In this document: positions 8,164 through 15,204 of the stretch, piece after piece
Layout of the letters: every line of letters starts with the position of its first letter
Numbering within the stretch: position 1 is the stretch's first letter
Source of the DNA: CAZUHN01 sp964620535
GTDB lineage: Bacteria; UBA8248
Length of the DNA: 21,034 bases
NCBI GenBank assembly: GCA_964620535.1
Contig: CAZUHN010000162.1
Coordinates: 1 to 21,034, forward strand
Reading direction: 5' to 3'
The notes under the pieces: generated by a model
Told to the model about the DNA's origin: nothing
Seen by the model: the letters and a program-made list of their open reading frames with translations, nothing else
Databases searched by the model: none
Translations under genes and position numbers: made by a program

Positions 8164-9141
8164 ATGCCCCGATTTCCGGACGAATCGATTTGGTCCTCAA
8201 AAAGCTCCGCCGCCTTTGGCGGGGCGTCCGGCAGGGAAGGATATGCGCCCTGGACGGCCATTCCCGGGCCGGTGAGAGGAGTTCAGTCGGTATCTCAGCG
8301 GGCAGAGGTTTTTCTTCCTCTCGTCCTATTCTTGTTGACCTGCTTCACCACCCTGGTGGCAGGGGCACTGCAAAGGGGCATATCTCTCGGAGCCATGTGG
8401 GTAAATCCGGTCCTACTCTATAAGGGGCTTCCTTTCGCCGGTACCTTGATGCTCATTTTGGGAGCGCATGAGCTTGGCCACTATTTTACGAGCCGGCGCT
8501 GGGGGGTGAACGCCTCTCTGCCCTATTTCATCCCCGCCCCGTCCCTCCTCGGTACCTTCGGGGCTGTCATTCGGATCCGGAGCGCGATTCGAAACCGCAA
8601 GGCGCTGATGGATATAGCGGCCGCGGGACCATTGGCCGGCATGGCGGTCGCGCTTCCCGCCGCCGTGGCCGGTCTCTACCTGTCCCGGATCGTGGAATTG
8701 AATCCGGGCGCGGGCGGGAGCGGATTCGGGCTCGGCACATCCTGGCTTTTCGAAGCGTTGACCTGGCTCGTAATCGGCTCCCGGGGAGATGAGGCGCTCA
8801 TTGTTCTCCACTCTGCCGCTTTTGCCGGCTGGTGCGGTTTTTTTGTCACTTCCCTGAACCTCATCCCTGCCGGTCAACTCGACGGCGGGCACATCATTTA
8901 TACGCTGTTCGGCCGGTGGCATCGGCGAATATCCATCGGGGCGGGACTCACCCTTCTGGTGATGGCGTATTGGTGGCAAGGATGGCTTATCTGGGCAATA
9001 ATTGCGTTGCTCCTCGGCCGGCGCCACCCGCCCCTGGTGGACGAATGGGAACCACTGGGAAAGACGCGTACCGCCCTCGGGTACGGCTGTATCCTGTTGA
9101 TGATGTTGACCTTCATTGCGACTCCACTTGTTTTTTACTGA
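8164..9141 (+). CDS. Site-2 protease family intramembrane metalloprotease (M50)
   Basis: An integral-membrane zinc protease that cleaves substrates within or near the membrane. The zinc motif HELGH is at residues 102-106 from the chosen start, and the third ligand Asp240 lies in NLIPAGQLDGGH. Hydrophobic segments flank both, including one just before the motif (PLVLFLLTCFTTLVAGAL) and several near the C-terminus. The LGTFGAVIRIRS and DIAAAGPLAGM segments are typical of the compact, PDZ-free S2P branch that also contains plant and cyanobacterial EGY-type proteins. The start is uncertain: ATG at 8164 follows GGAGGG at a long spacing, while ATG at 8092 adds 24 residues and follows GAAGGA. I preferred the shorter form because the extra stretch does not look like protein. 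No anti-sigma factor or other obvious substrate gene is adjacent. pilM begins 28 bases downstream. Confidence 0.9.
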   Translation: MPRFPDESIWSSKSSAAFGGASGREGYAPWTAIPGPVRGVQSVSQRAEVFLPLVLFLLTCFTTLVAGALQRGISLGAMWVNPVLLYKGLPFAGTLMLILGAHELGHYFTSRRWGVNASLPYFIPAPSLLGTFGAVIRIRSAIRNRKALMDIAAAGPLAGMAVALPAAVAGLYLSRIVELNPGAGGSGFGLGTSWLFEALTWLVIGSRGDEALIVLHSAAFAGWCGFFVTSLNLIPAGQLDGGHIIYTLFGRWHRRISIGAGLTLLVMAYWWQGWLIWAIIALLLGRRHPPLVDEWEPLGKTRTALGYGCILLMMLTFIATPLVFY

Positions 9142-9169
9142 TTTTGGTCCTGCCCAGCAGGGAGCTTCT

Positions 9170-10225
9170 GTGTTCGCGAAAGCCAAATATCCGATTGCTC
9201 TGGACATCGGGAGCCACGCGGTCAAGCTGGTCCAGTTCGAGAGGAAGAAAAAGGGATTTTCCCTTTCGCGCCTGGGGATGGCCTCGCTTGCCTCTGGGGC
9301 CGTGGTGGACGGAACGGTGCGCGACCACGAGGAGGTCATGCGGGCGGTAGATGTGCTGATCGCCGCAGAGCGTGCCAATATGAAAGAGGTGGTGATTTCC
9401 GTTTCAGGGTCCGCGGCGGTGGTCAACACCCTTTTGGTTCCCAGGATGAAGGGTGTGCTCCTCGACGAGGCCGTCGACGCGGAAGCGGTGCAAATGCTCC
9501 CTTTCCCGCTGGAGGAGGCCCGAATCACGCGCCGCCGCCTCGGGAAAATCACCGTGGACGGGCAGGACATGGAGGAATTTCTTCTCGTCGCCGTTCAGCG
9601 GGAGGCGCTTGAGGAGATGGTGGAAATGTTGAGGCACTTGAAGCTCGAACCGAAAATCGTAGACGTGAATCTCCTCGCGATGGAAAATGCGTACCTCCAC
9701 GCGGGTGGCAAATGGGAGGAGGGCATCACCGCATTGGTGGATATAGGAGCATCTTCGACATTGGTCCATATTCTTCGGAAGGGGCGCACCCTGCTCACCC
9801 GTATGATCCATTTCGGAGGGGCTGCCGTAACGAAGGCTCTTGAGGAGCGATTTTCGGTCACCCAATTTGAAGCGGAACAAATCAAATTGGGGGCGAAGCC
9901 TGCTTCGAGCCCCAGGGCGGCGGTCGAAATCATCCGGGACGAAGTCGAACGGCTGGCCCTGGAGTTCGGCCGCACCTTTCAGCTTTTGTGGGATTTGCGG
10001 TCGGAAGAGCGGGTCGCGCGCATCATCTTGAGCGGGGGCGGCGCTCACCTGGAGGGTCTTCCCGCTTTGCTCTCCGCTTCGCTCGATCTGCCCATTCAGA
10101 TGGCTGACCCGTTCAATAATGTGGAAATACCGGAAAATATCTTTGATCCCGATTACGTTGAAGCGATCGCTCCCGTGGCGGTGATCAGCGCAGGCCTCGC
10201 TTTTCGGGGGGTGGATGCGGCGTGA
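9170..10225 (+). CDS. pilM: Type IV pilus assembly ATPase-fold protein PilM
   Basis: PilM is a cytoplasmic actin-like (FtsA-related) protein that binds the N-terminal tail of PilN and links the type IV pilus motor to the PilNOP alignment complex. The 351-residue protein shows the three nucleotide-pocket motifs: ALDIGSHAVKLVQ near the N-terminus, ALVDIGASSTLVHI in the middle, and IILSGGGAHLEGL near residue 285. It ends in the family-typical APVAVISAGLAFR. I chose GTG at 9170, five bases behind a GGGAG Shine-Dalgarno, because the actin-fold motif then starts at residue 9. An ATG at 9116 would overlap the protease gene and add residues without family likeness. Its last four bases (GTGA) overlap aroB. 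Unlike most genomes, pilN, pilO, pilP and pilQ do not follow. Length and motifs look intact, so it is not an obvious remnant. Confidence 0.93.
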   Translation: MFAKAKYPIALDIGSHAVKLVQFERKKKGFSLSRLGMASLASGAVVDGTVRDHEEVMRAVDVLIAAERANMKEVVISVSGSAAVVNTLLVPRMKGVLLDEAVDAEAVQMLPFPLEEARITRRRLGKITVDGQDMEEFLLVAVQREALEEMVEMLRHLKLEPKIVDVNLLAMENAYLHAGGKWEEGITALVDIGASSTLVHILRKGRTLLTRMIHFGGAAVTKALEERFSVTQFEAEQIKLGAKPASSPRAAVEIIRDEVERLALEFGRTFQLLWDLRSEERVARIILSGGGAHLEGLPALLSASLDLPIQMADPFNNVEIPENIFDPDYVEAIAPVAVISAGLAFRGVDAA

Positions 10226-11304
10226 GGACGGTTCGCGTCGCGTTGGGAGAGCGGAGTTATTCGATTCTCATCGGCCGGGGCCTCCTCGCGCGGCTCGGCC
10301 GGTTGGCGAAGTCCGAATTTTCCGGCGGCCGAGCTCTGGTCGTCACGGACCGGGAGGTGGCGCCTGTCTACGGTGCGCGCACTGCCGCCTCCCTCGAGCG
10401 GGCGGGCCTTGAGACCGAAACCTTTGCCGTTCCCGCCGGGGAGCGCAGCAAATCACTCCGGCAGCTCTCGCGGATCTATGACCGCCTCGCCGCGCTCGGC
10501 TTCGAGAGGGGATGCGGGATCGTCTCGCTAGGGGGCGGGGTGGTGGGCGACCTGGCCGGCTATGCCGCCGCAACCTACCTGCGGGGGATTCCCTTCATCC
10601 AGGCTCCGACATCCCTCCTCGCCCAGGTGGACAGCGCCGTGGGGGGAAAGACCGGCATTGACCACCGGTCGGGGAAAAACCTGATCGGTGCCTTTTTCCA
10701 GCCGCGCGCCGTGGTCTGCGACGTGGCTGCACTGAGGACCCTTCCGCCCCGCGAGTTTCGGGCCGGTCTCGCCGAGGTGGCCAAGCACGCTGTCATCGCG
10801 GACGCGCGCCTTTTTGCTTATCTCGAAAATCACGCGGGGGAGATTTTGCGGCTTCAGGGTCCCGCACTGGAGCGGATCATATGGGCGTGCTGCCGGATCA
10901 AGGCGCGGGTGGTAGAAAAGGACGAACGCGAGGCAGGGCCGCGCCAAATCCTCAATTTCGGCCACACCCTGGGCCACGCCGTGGAGGCCTTGGCGGGCTA
11001 CTCCCGCCGGATGCTCCACGGAGAGGCCGTTTCCATCGGAATGGCGGCCGCTGCACGCCTCTCCTGCCTGGCGGGCAAGTGCAAGGAGAGGGACGCGGAC
11101 AGGCTCCTCGCACTGCTCGGCCGTTTCGGGCTTCCGACATCCATGCGCCGCGCGCCCGCTTTGGCCTCTTTGCGCCGCCTGGTGAGCCGGGACAAAAAAT
11201 CCCGGGGGGGAAAAGCGCGCTTCGTCTTAATGGCGCGTATCGGAAAAGTTGTCCTTGGCTGCGAAGTGGACGCCGGCGATTGGCGGGCGGCGCTCGGGAG
11301 TTGA
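10222..11304 (+). CDS. aroB: 3-dehydroquinate synthase
   Basis: AroB converts DAHP to 3-dehydroquinate, the second step of the shikimate pathway, using NAD+ and zinc in the cytoplasm. The 360-residue length is normal. The NAD/substrate region is clear (SLGGGVVGDLAGYAAATY, residues 102-119, then QAPTSLLAQVDSAVGGKTG). The zinc ligands are Glu185 in GLAEVAKH, His248 in NFGHTLGH and His266 in LHGEAV. The GTG start at 10222 sits inside a GTGA overlap with the pilM stop, which implies translational coupling to pilM. aroQ, encoding the next enzyme of the pathway, follows after 93 bases. Confidence 0.97.
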   Translation: MRTVRVALGERSYSILIGRGLLARLGRLAKSEFSGGRALVVTDREVAPVYGARTAASLERAGLETETFAVPAGERSKSLRQLSRIYDRLAALGFERGCGIVSLGGGVVGDLAGYAAATYLRGIPFIQAPTSLLAQVDSAVGGKTGIDHRSGKNLIGAFFQPRAVVCDVAALRTLPPREFRAGLAEVAKHAVIADARLFAYLENHAGEILRLQGPALERIIWACCRIKARVVEKDEREAGPRQILNFGHTLGHAVEALAGYSRRMLHGEAVSIGMAAAARLSCLAGKCKERDADRLLALLGRFGLPTSMRRAPALASLRRLVSRDKKSRGGKARFVLMARIGKVVLGCEVDAGDWRAALGS

Positions 11305-11324
11305 GCGCTCCGGGCGGCGCTTCG

Positions 11325-11354
11325 TTGACGCTCCCGCCGCGTCTGCCCTAACAT
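11325..11354 (+). promoter_or_regulatory. Candidate sigma70 promoter before aroQ
   Basis: TTGACG (11325-11330, 5 of 6 to consensus) is followed by an 18-base spacer and TAACAT (11349-11354, 4 of 6). It lies in the 93-base aroB-aroQ gap, the largest gap in this otherwise tight run from pilM to efp, and would place a start about 37 bases before the aroQ GTG. It would allow aroQ, the peptidase and efp to be expressed apart from pilM-aroB. Confidence 0.4.
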
Positions 11355-11397
11355 CTCGCCGCCGTCGCAAGCGGCCGCGCAAATAAGGAAGGTCACC

Positions 11398-11898
11398 GTG
11401 CGTATCCTCCTCCTCAACGGACCGAACTTGAACCTGCTCGGAAAACGCGAGCCCGAGGTGTACGGGAAGACCTCGCTCCGAGAGCTGGAAGAGGCCCTCG
11501 CGGAGATGGCGCGCGCTGAGGGGATAGAGCTTGACTGCTTCCAGTCCAACGTCGAGGGGGAACTCGTGGACGCCATCCAACGGGCGGCCGGGGCGAAGCC
11601 CATCGATTCAAATCTCCTCCCCGCGGAGAAATGCGCCGCGTGCATCTTCAATCCGGGCGGGTACACCCACACCAGCATCGCCCTCCGGGACGCGGTCGGC
11701 GGAGTGGACCTCCCGGTGTATGAGGTCCATATATCGAATGTCCTCAGCCGGGAGGAATTCCGGCATGTTTCGATGATTGGGCCCGTCGCGGCGGGGACCC
11801 TTATCGGCTTCGGGCTGCGCGGCTACGCCCTCGCCCTCCAGGCCGCAATCGAGGCGCACGTGAAGCATCTTCGCTTTCCCCCGGGGGGGGATGCGTGA
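11398..11898 (+). CDS. aroQ: Type II 3-dehydroquinate dehydratase
   Basis: AroQ removes water from 3-dehydroquinate to give 3-dehydroshikimate, directly after AroB in the pathway. The type II family normally forms a dodecamer. The signature LLNGPNLNLLGKREPEVYG holds the active-site lid residues Arg17 and Tyr22. NPGGYTHTS (residues 85-93) and EVHISN (His111) supply the catalytic and substrate-binding residues. The protein is 166 residues, against a usual ~145-150. The extra length lies mainly between residues 64 and 82, where GAKPIDSNLLPAEKCAA replaces a short loop before the INPG strand. The GTG at 11398 follows AAGGAAGG at good spacing. The last four bases overlap the next gene as GTGA. Confidence 0.95.
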   Translation: MRILLLNGPNLNLLGKREPEVYGKTSLRELEEALAEMARAEGIELDCFQSNVEGELVDAIQRAAGAKPIDSNLLPAEKCAACIFNPGGYTHTSIALRDAVGGVDLPVYEVHISNVLSREEFRHVSMIGPVAAGTLIGFGLRGYALALQAAIEAHVKHLRFPPGGDA

Positions 11899-12968
11899 GC
11901 ATTCGCCTGCGGTTGCTTCGAAGCGCCATGCGAAGGAAAAGAATACCGGCGCTCGCGGTGTCGGACCTGCGCAACGTGCGGTACCTGACCGGATTCACCG
12001 GAACGGCGGGCACCTGCCTTGTGACGCAGCGGGCGGCCCTCTTCTTTTCGGATTTTCGCTACCGGGCGCAGGCCGCTCGGCAGGTGGCGAAGCCTTTCCG
12101 GTTTGTTGACTCCCGAAGCCGGGTGGCGGCCGCCGCCGCCGCCGAAGCGAAGAGGCTTCGCATCAAGACCTTGTTTTTTGAGGAGGAGAACCTCACCTGC
12201 GCCGCCCACCGGCGCCTCAAGAAGGAGGCCGGTTCCGTGCGCCTCAGGCCCTGCGCGGGATTTGTCGAGGACCTCCGCCTGCGGAAGGATCCCGCCGAGG
12301 TCCGGCGGCTGCGGCGGGGCGCGAAGATCAACCGGGAGGGGCTGAAGGTGGCCGCCGGGTTCATCCGTCCCGGTGTGTGCGAGCGGGACGTTGCGCACGT
12401 TCTCGAAGAGGCGATGCGGGAAGAGGGAGCCACGGCCTCCGCGTTTGATACCATCGTTGCCTCCGGACCGCGCGGGGCAATGCCCCACGGCATCGCCTCC
12501 GGGCGAAAGATTCGGCGCGGAGATATGATCACCATCGATTTCGGCGCCGTGGTGGACGGTTATCATGCTGATACGACGCGCGTTTTCTCCCTCGGAAGGC
12601 CCTCCGCCAAGGCGCGGGAAATCTGCGGGATCGTCCTCGAGGCGCAGCGGGCGGCGGTGGCGGCGGTGGCCCCGGGGATCAAGTGCTCCGAGGTGGACTC
12701 CGCCGCCCGCCGGATCATCGAGAACAGGGGCTTTGGCAAAGCCTTCGGGCACGGGGTGGGCCACGGGCTCGGGCTCGATATCCACGAAGGCCCCCGGCTG
12801 GGGCCCGATGCAACGGAGGTTCTCCGGCCCGGGATGGTGGTCACGGTCGAGCCCGGCATTTACCTTCCGGGGTGGGGGGGAGGCCGCATCGAGGACATGG
12901 TCCTGGTCACGGAAACGGGCCGCGAGGTGCTGACCCGTTCGATTCCCAAGGAATTGGTCGTCTTGTAA
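11895..12968 (+). CDS. Xaa-Pro peptidase, M24B family (aminopeptidase P/prolidase type)
   Basis: A dinuclear-metal peptidase that cleaves bonds next to proline. The 357-residue protein has the N-terminal creatinase-like domain (about 1-125, with NVRYLTGFTGTAG) and the C-terminal pita-bread catalytic domain. All five metal ligands are visible: Asp215 (ITIDFG), Asp226 (HADTT), His290 (GHGVGHGLG), Glu319 (VEPGIY) and Glu333 (RIEDM). The length fits the short YqhT/PepQ-like group better than E. coli PepP (about 440). The GTG start at 11895 overlaps the aroQ stop by four bases, implying coupling. efp starts 33 bases downstream. A peptidase of this type before efp is a familiar arrangement in many bacteria, though the reason is unknown. 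Whether it prefers dipeptides or longer peptides cannot be told. Confidence 0.93.
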   Translation: MSIRLRLLRSAMRRKRIPALAVSDLRNVRYLTGFTGTAGTCLVTQRAALFFSDFRYRAQAARQVAKPFRFVDSRSRVAAAAAAEAKRLRIKTLFFEEENLTCAAHRRLKKEAGSVRLRPCAGFVEDLRLRKDPAEVRRLRRGAKINREGLKVAAGFIRPGVCERDVAHVLEEAMREEGATASAFDTIVASGPRGAMPHGIASGRKIRRGDMITIDFGAVVDGYHADTTRVFSLGRPSAKAREICGIVLEAQRAAVAAVAPGIKCSEVDSAARRIIENRGFGKAFGHGVGHGLGLDIHEGPRLGPDATEVLRPGMVVTVEPGIYLPGWGGGRIEDMVLVTETGREVLTRSIPKELVVL

Positions 12969-13001
12969 GCGGATGCAAATGCAGGAATAGGAGAGAAGCG
13001 A

Positions 13002-13571
13002 ATGCCTTCGACGAGCGAGTTCCGGAATGGCCTAAAGGTCGAGCTGGACGGAGAACCATATATTATTGTTGAATTTCAGCATGTAAAGCCCGGCAAGGGA
13101 GGCGCTTTCGTCCGGACAAAGCTCAAGAACCTCAAGACGGGCCGGGTCATCGACAGGACTTACCGTTCGGGGGAAAGGCTCGACGATCCCGATCTGGATG
13201 AAAAGGAGATGCAGTACCTTTATCGGGACGGCGATCTTTTTTACTTCATGGACACCGGCAATTTTGAGCAGACCAGCTTGGCCGCGGAGCAGTTGGGCGA
13301 AAACGTAAAGTGGCTCAAAGAAAACACGGTGGTCGCCATCCTGTTTCACAACGGCGCCGCCATATCCGTCGAGATTCCGACATTTGTTGAACTGGCCATC
13401 AAGAAGACCGATCCGGGCGTCAAGGGGGACACGGCCGCCGGGGGGACCAAGCCCGCAGAGCTCGAGACCGGCGCGACGGTGAACGTCCCCCTTTTCTTGA
13501 ACGAGGGGGATGTCCTGAAGATCGATACCCGCACGGGCGAATACATCGAGCGTGCCAAGGCGTCTTCATGA
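13002..13571 (+). CDS. efp: Translation elongation factor P
   Basis: EF-P binds between the P and E sites of the ribosome and rescues stalling at polyproline stretches. The 189 residues cover the full three-domain protein: a KOW-like domain (about 1-65), an OB domain (about 66-130) and a C-terminal OB domain ending in GEYIERAK. The loop residue that is post-translationally modified in many bacteria is Lys32 in the context PGKGGA, so this is a lysine-tip EF-P like that of E. coli rather than an arginine-tip form. Whether it is modified by EpmA/EpmB cannot be judged, since neither gene is here. ATG at 13002 follows an AGGAGAGAAG ribosome-binding site. Confidence 0.97.
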   Translation: MPSTSEFRNGLKVELDGEPYIIVEFQHVKPGKGGAFVRTKLKNLKTGRVIDRTYRSGERLDDPDLDEKEMQYLYRDGDLFYFMDTGNFEQTSLAAEQLGENVKWLKENTVVAILFHNGAAISVEIPTFVELAIKKTDPGVKGDTAAGGTKPAELETGATVNVPLFLNEGDVLKIDTRTGEYIERAKASS

Positions 13572-13586
13572 ACTTTGTGTTGATGA

Positions 13587-13611
13587 GGGCCGTCTGGCCC
13601 GCCCGCCGCGT
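13587..13611 (+). terminator. Weak candidate terminator after efp
   Basis: GGGCC-GTCT-GGCCC forms a 5-base perfect stem with a 4-base loop at 13587-13600, 16 bases past the efp stop. A run of U is not directly behind it; only a CCGCGTCTTG stretch follows. It may mark the end of the pilM-to-efp unit before the NIPSNAP gene, but the evidence is thin. Confidence 0.25.
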
Positions 13612-13640
13612 CTTGTTTCCTGCATAGATGGAGGTGTGAA

Positions 13641-14258
13641 ATGATTTATGAAATGCGTATTTATACTCTCAAGCCGGGTACTCTCCCGAAGTACGTGGAA
13701 AATTGGATGGGGGCCATCGAGGAACGACAGAAACTCTCACGGATGGTCGGATTCTTCACCTGCGAGATAGGCGATCTGAACCGGATCATGCACATCTGGG
13801 AGTACGAGAGCGCCGGGCACAGGGAGGAGATTCGGTCCCGGTATTCGACCCTGAAGAATTGGCCGCCGAAGGGTGGGGAGGCTATCCAGAAGATGGCCTC
13901 GAAGTTCCTGACGACCCCTCCCTTCCGCTCCGAGCCTCGAACCGGAAGCCTCGGGAACGTGTACGAGTTTCGAACCTACACATTTATGCCCAGCAAGATT
14001 TCGGTCGCCGTCAAGGGATGGACGGAGCACGTCGCGGAACGCGAGGCGCTCTCCCCCCTCTCCGCTTGCTTCATCACCGAGACCGGCTCGCTGAACGAGT
14101 TCATCCACGTCTGGCCCTACAGGGATCTGAACGATCGGGCCGAGAAACGTGCGGAATCGCAATCGCTCAAAAACTGGCCGGTCCCGGGATACCGGGAGTT
14201 CATTTTGCGCCAAATCTCCGAGATCTGGATTCCCTCGTCCTTCTCCCCGATGCACTGA
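13641..14258 (+). CDS. NIPSNAP family protein with two tandem domains
   Basis: A 205-residue protein made of two related NIPSNAP (dimeric alpha/beta-barrel, ferredoxin-like) domains. Domain 1 (about 1-85) begins YEMRIYTLKPG and ends LKNWPPKG. Domain 2 (about 107-200) begins YEFRTYTFMPS and ends LKNWPVPG. The FITETG/HVWPY and FTCEIG/HIWEY strands also align. Bacterial NIPSNAP proteins mostly have no assigned reaction; related folds include small monooxygenases and isomerases, so a function cannot be given. No signal peptide or membrane segment is seen, so it is probably cytoplasmic. ATG at 13641 follows a strong GATGGAGGTG ribosome-binding site. It stands 69 bases after efp and is convergent with the uppP operon. 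Confidence 0.88.
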   Translation: MIYEMRIYTLKPGTLPKYVENWMGAIEERQKLSRMVGFFTCEIGDLNRIMHIWEYESAGHREEIRSRYSTLKNWPPKGGEAIQKMASKFLTTPPFRSEPRTGSLGNVYEFRTYTFMPSKISVAVKGWTEHVAEREALSPLSACFITETGSLNEFIHVWPYRDLNDRAEKRAESQSLKNWPVPGYREFILRQISEIWIPSSFSPMH

Positions 14259-14339
14259 GCCGCGCCGGGAGTGGGAATATCTCTCGAACGCCCCCGCATA
14301 CGGCAGACCCTTTTGAAAAAAATTCAGGGGTCTCTCGAT

Positions 14340-14361
14340 GGCCGAAGGGGCCGGGGTTTTT
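14340..14361 (+). terminator. Candidate terminator between convergent NIPSNAP and uppP genes
   Basis: GGCC-GAAGG-GGCC followed by GGGG and five T (14357-14361), then CTCGTTCGTTTT, resembles a short intrinsic terminator for plus-strand transcription. An imperfect hairpin just upstream (14306-14332, GACCC pairing with GGGTC around an A-rich loop) may help block reading from either side. The stems are short, so confidence is limited. Confidence 0.35.
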
Positions 14362-14376
14362 CTCGTTCGTTTTGCC

Positions 14377-15189
14377 TTATAAAAAGAGAATGACGGAGGC
14401 GCCGAGCGCCCAACAGTAGTAGGCGAAGATGTGGAGGTTGCCTCTTCGTACAAAATGGAGCAGCCACCCCAGGGCGATTGCCCCCACCACGGCCGAAACG
14501 GCCGTCCCGAAGAGGATAGCGCCGAGGCCGGCGCTGGCGTCCGGCGAAAAGCGGGCGGTCTTGAGAACGAACGCCCCCAGGATGGCGGGGACCGCGAGCA
14601 GGAAGCTGAATCGGGCGGCGGTTTCCCTTTCGATGCCCATAAAGAGCGCTGCGGCGATGGTCGCGCCGGAGCGGGAGATTCCGGGAACGAGGGCCAGGGC
14701 CTGGAAGAGGCCGATGAGGAGGGCGTCCGAGAGCCGGAGCGCCCCTTCGCCGCGGCGGTTTTCTCCCCGGAGCCGGGTGAGGAAGAGAATTCCTCCCGTG
14801 ACAAGAAGCGCTAGAGCCACGAGGCGCGGGCTAGAGAAGGCGGCCTCGATGATTTTTTCATAAAATAACCCGGCAAAGGCTGCCGGAAGGGTGCCCGCGA
14901 TCACCATCCACGCCGTGCGGGAGGATATTCGATCCTCCCCCTCCGCTTTTCCGGCGACGGAGAGAAGCCAAGCCCGGAGGATCCGCCAAACATCCTTTCC
15001 GTAGAAGAAGAACACGGCGGCGAGGGTCCCGATATGGAGGGTGATGTCGAAGAGGAGTTCGGGTCCTTCGATACCCAGCACTGCTTGGCCAAAAACGAGG
15101 TGGCCGGAACTGCTGACGGGGAGAAACTCGGTCAGCCCTTGCAACGCGCCCAGGATTGTCGCTTGGAGCCAACTGATGGCTGGGGTCAT
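14377..15189 (-). CDS. uppP: Undecaprenyl-diphosphatase UppP (BacA)
   Basis: UppP is a polytopic inner-membrane enzyme that dephosphorylates undecaprenyl diphosphate to the monophosphate, recycling the lipid carrier used for peptidoglycan and surface polysaccharides. Loss or excess alters bacitracin sensitivity. The 270-residue protein has the two signature stretches: QGLTEFLPVSSSGHL (Glu21, His30) and PGISRSGAT (Arg173), plus several hydrophobic helices. Length is normal. ATG at 15189 lies 15 bases after the manC stop, so it is the last gene of the minus-strand operon. Its operon partners are mannose-nucleotide genes and a DedA-type protein rather than cell-wall enzymes. Confidence 0.96.
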   Translation of the reverse strand: MTPAISWLQATILGALQGLTEFLPVSSSGHLVFGQAVLGIEGPELLFDITLHIGTLAAVFFFYGKDVWRILRAWLLSVAGKAEGEDRISSRTAWMVIAGTLPAAFAGLFYEKIIEAAFSSPRLVALALLVTGGILFLTRLRGENRRGEGALRLSDALLIGLFQALALVPGISRSGATIAAALFMGIERETAARFSFLLAVPAILGAFVLKTARFSPDASAGLGAILFGTAVSAVVGAIALGWLLHFVRRGNLHIFAYYCWALGASVILFL

Positions 15190-15204
15190 TTAGCTCTCGC
15201 CGGG

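Noticed and set aside
7980..8261. Upstream continuation of the lipoprotein frame (94 extra codons)
   Set aside because: It would bury the signal peptide and lipobox inside the protein and runs across the opposite-strand M50 gene start and the predicted promoter.
8413..9570. Minus-strand frame of 385 codons opposite the M50 protease and pilM
   Set aside because: No family likeness, and it covers two confidently identified plus-strand genes and their junction.
13737..14804. Minus-strand frame of 355 codons spanning the NIPSNAP gene and most of uppP
   Set aside because: Composition is low-complexity Ser/Pro/Arg-rich and it conflicts with two well-supported genes, so it is a frame shadow.
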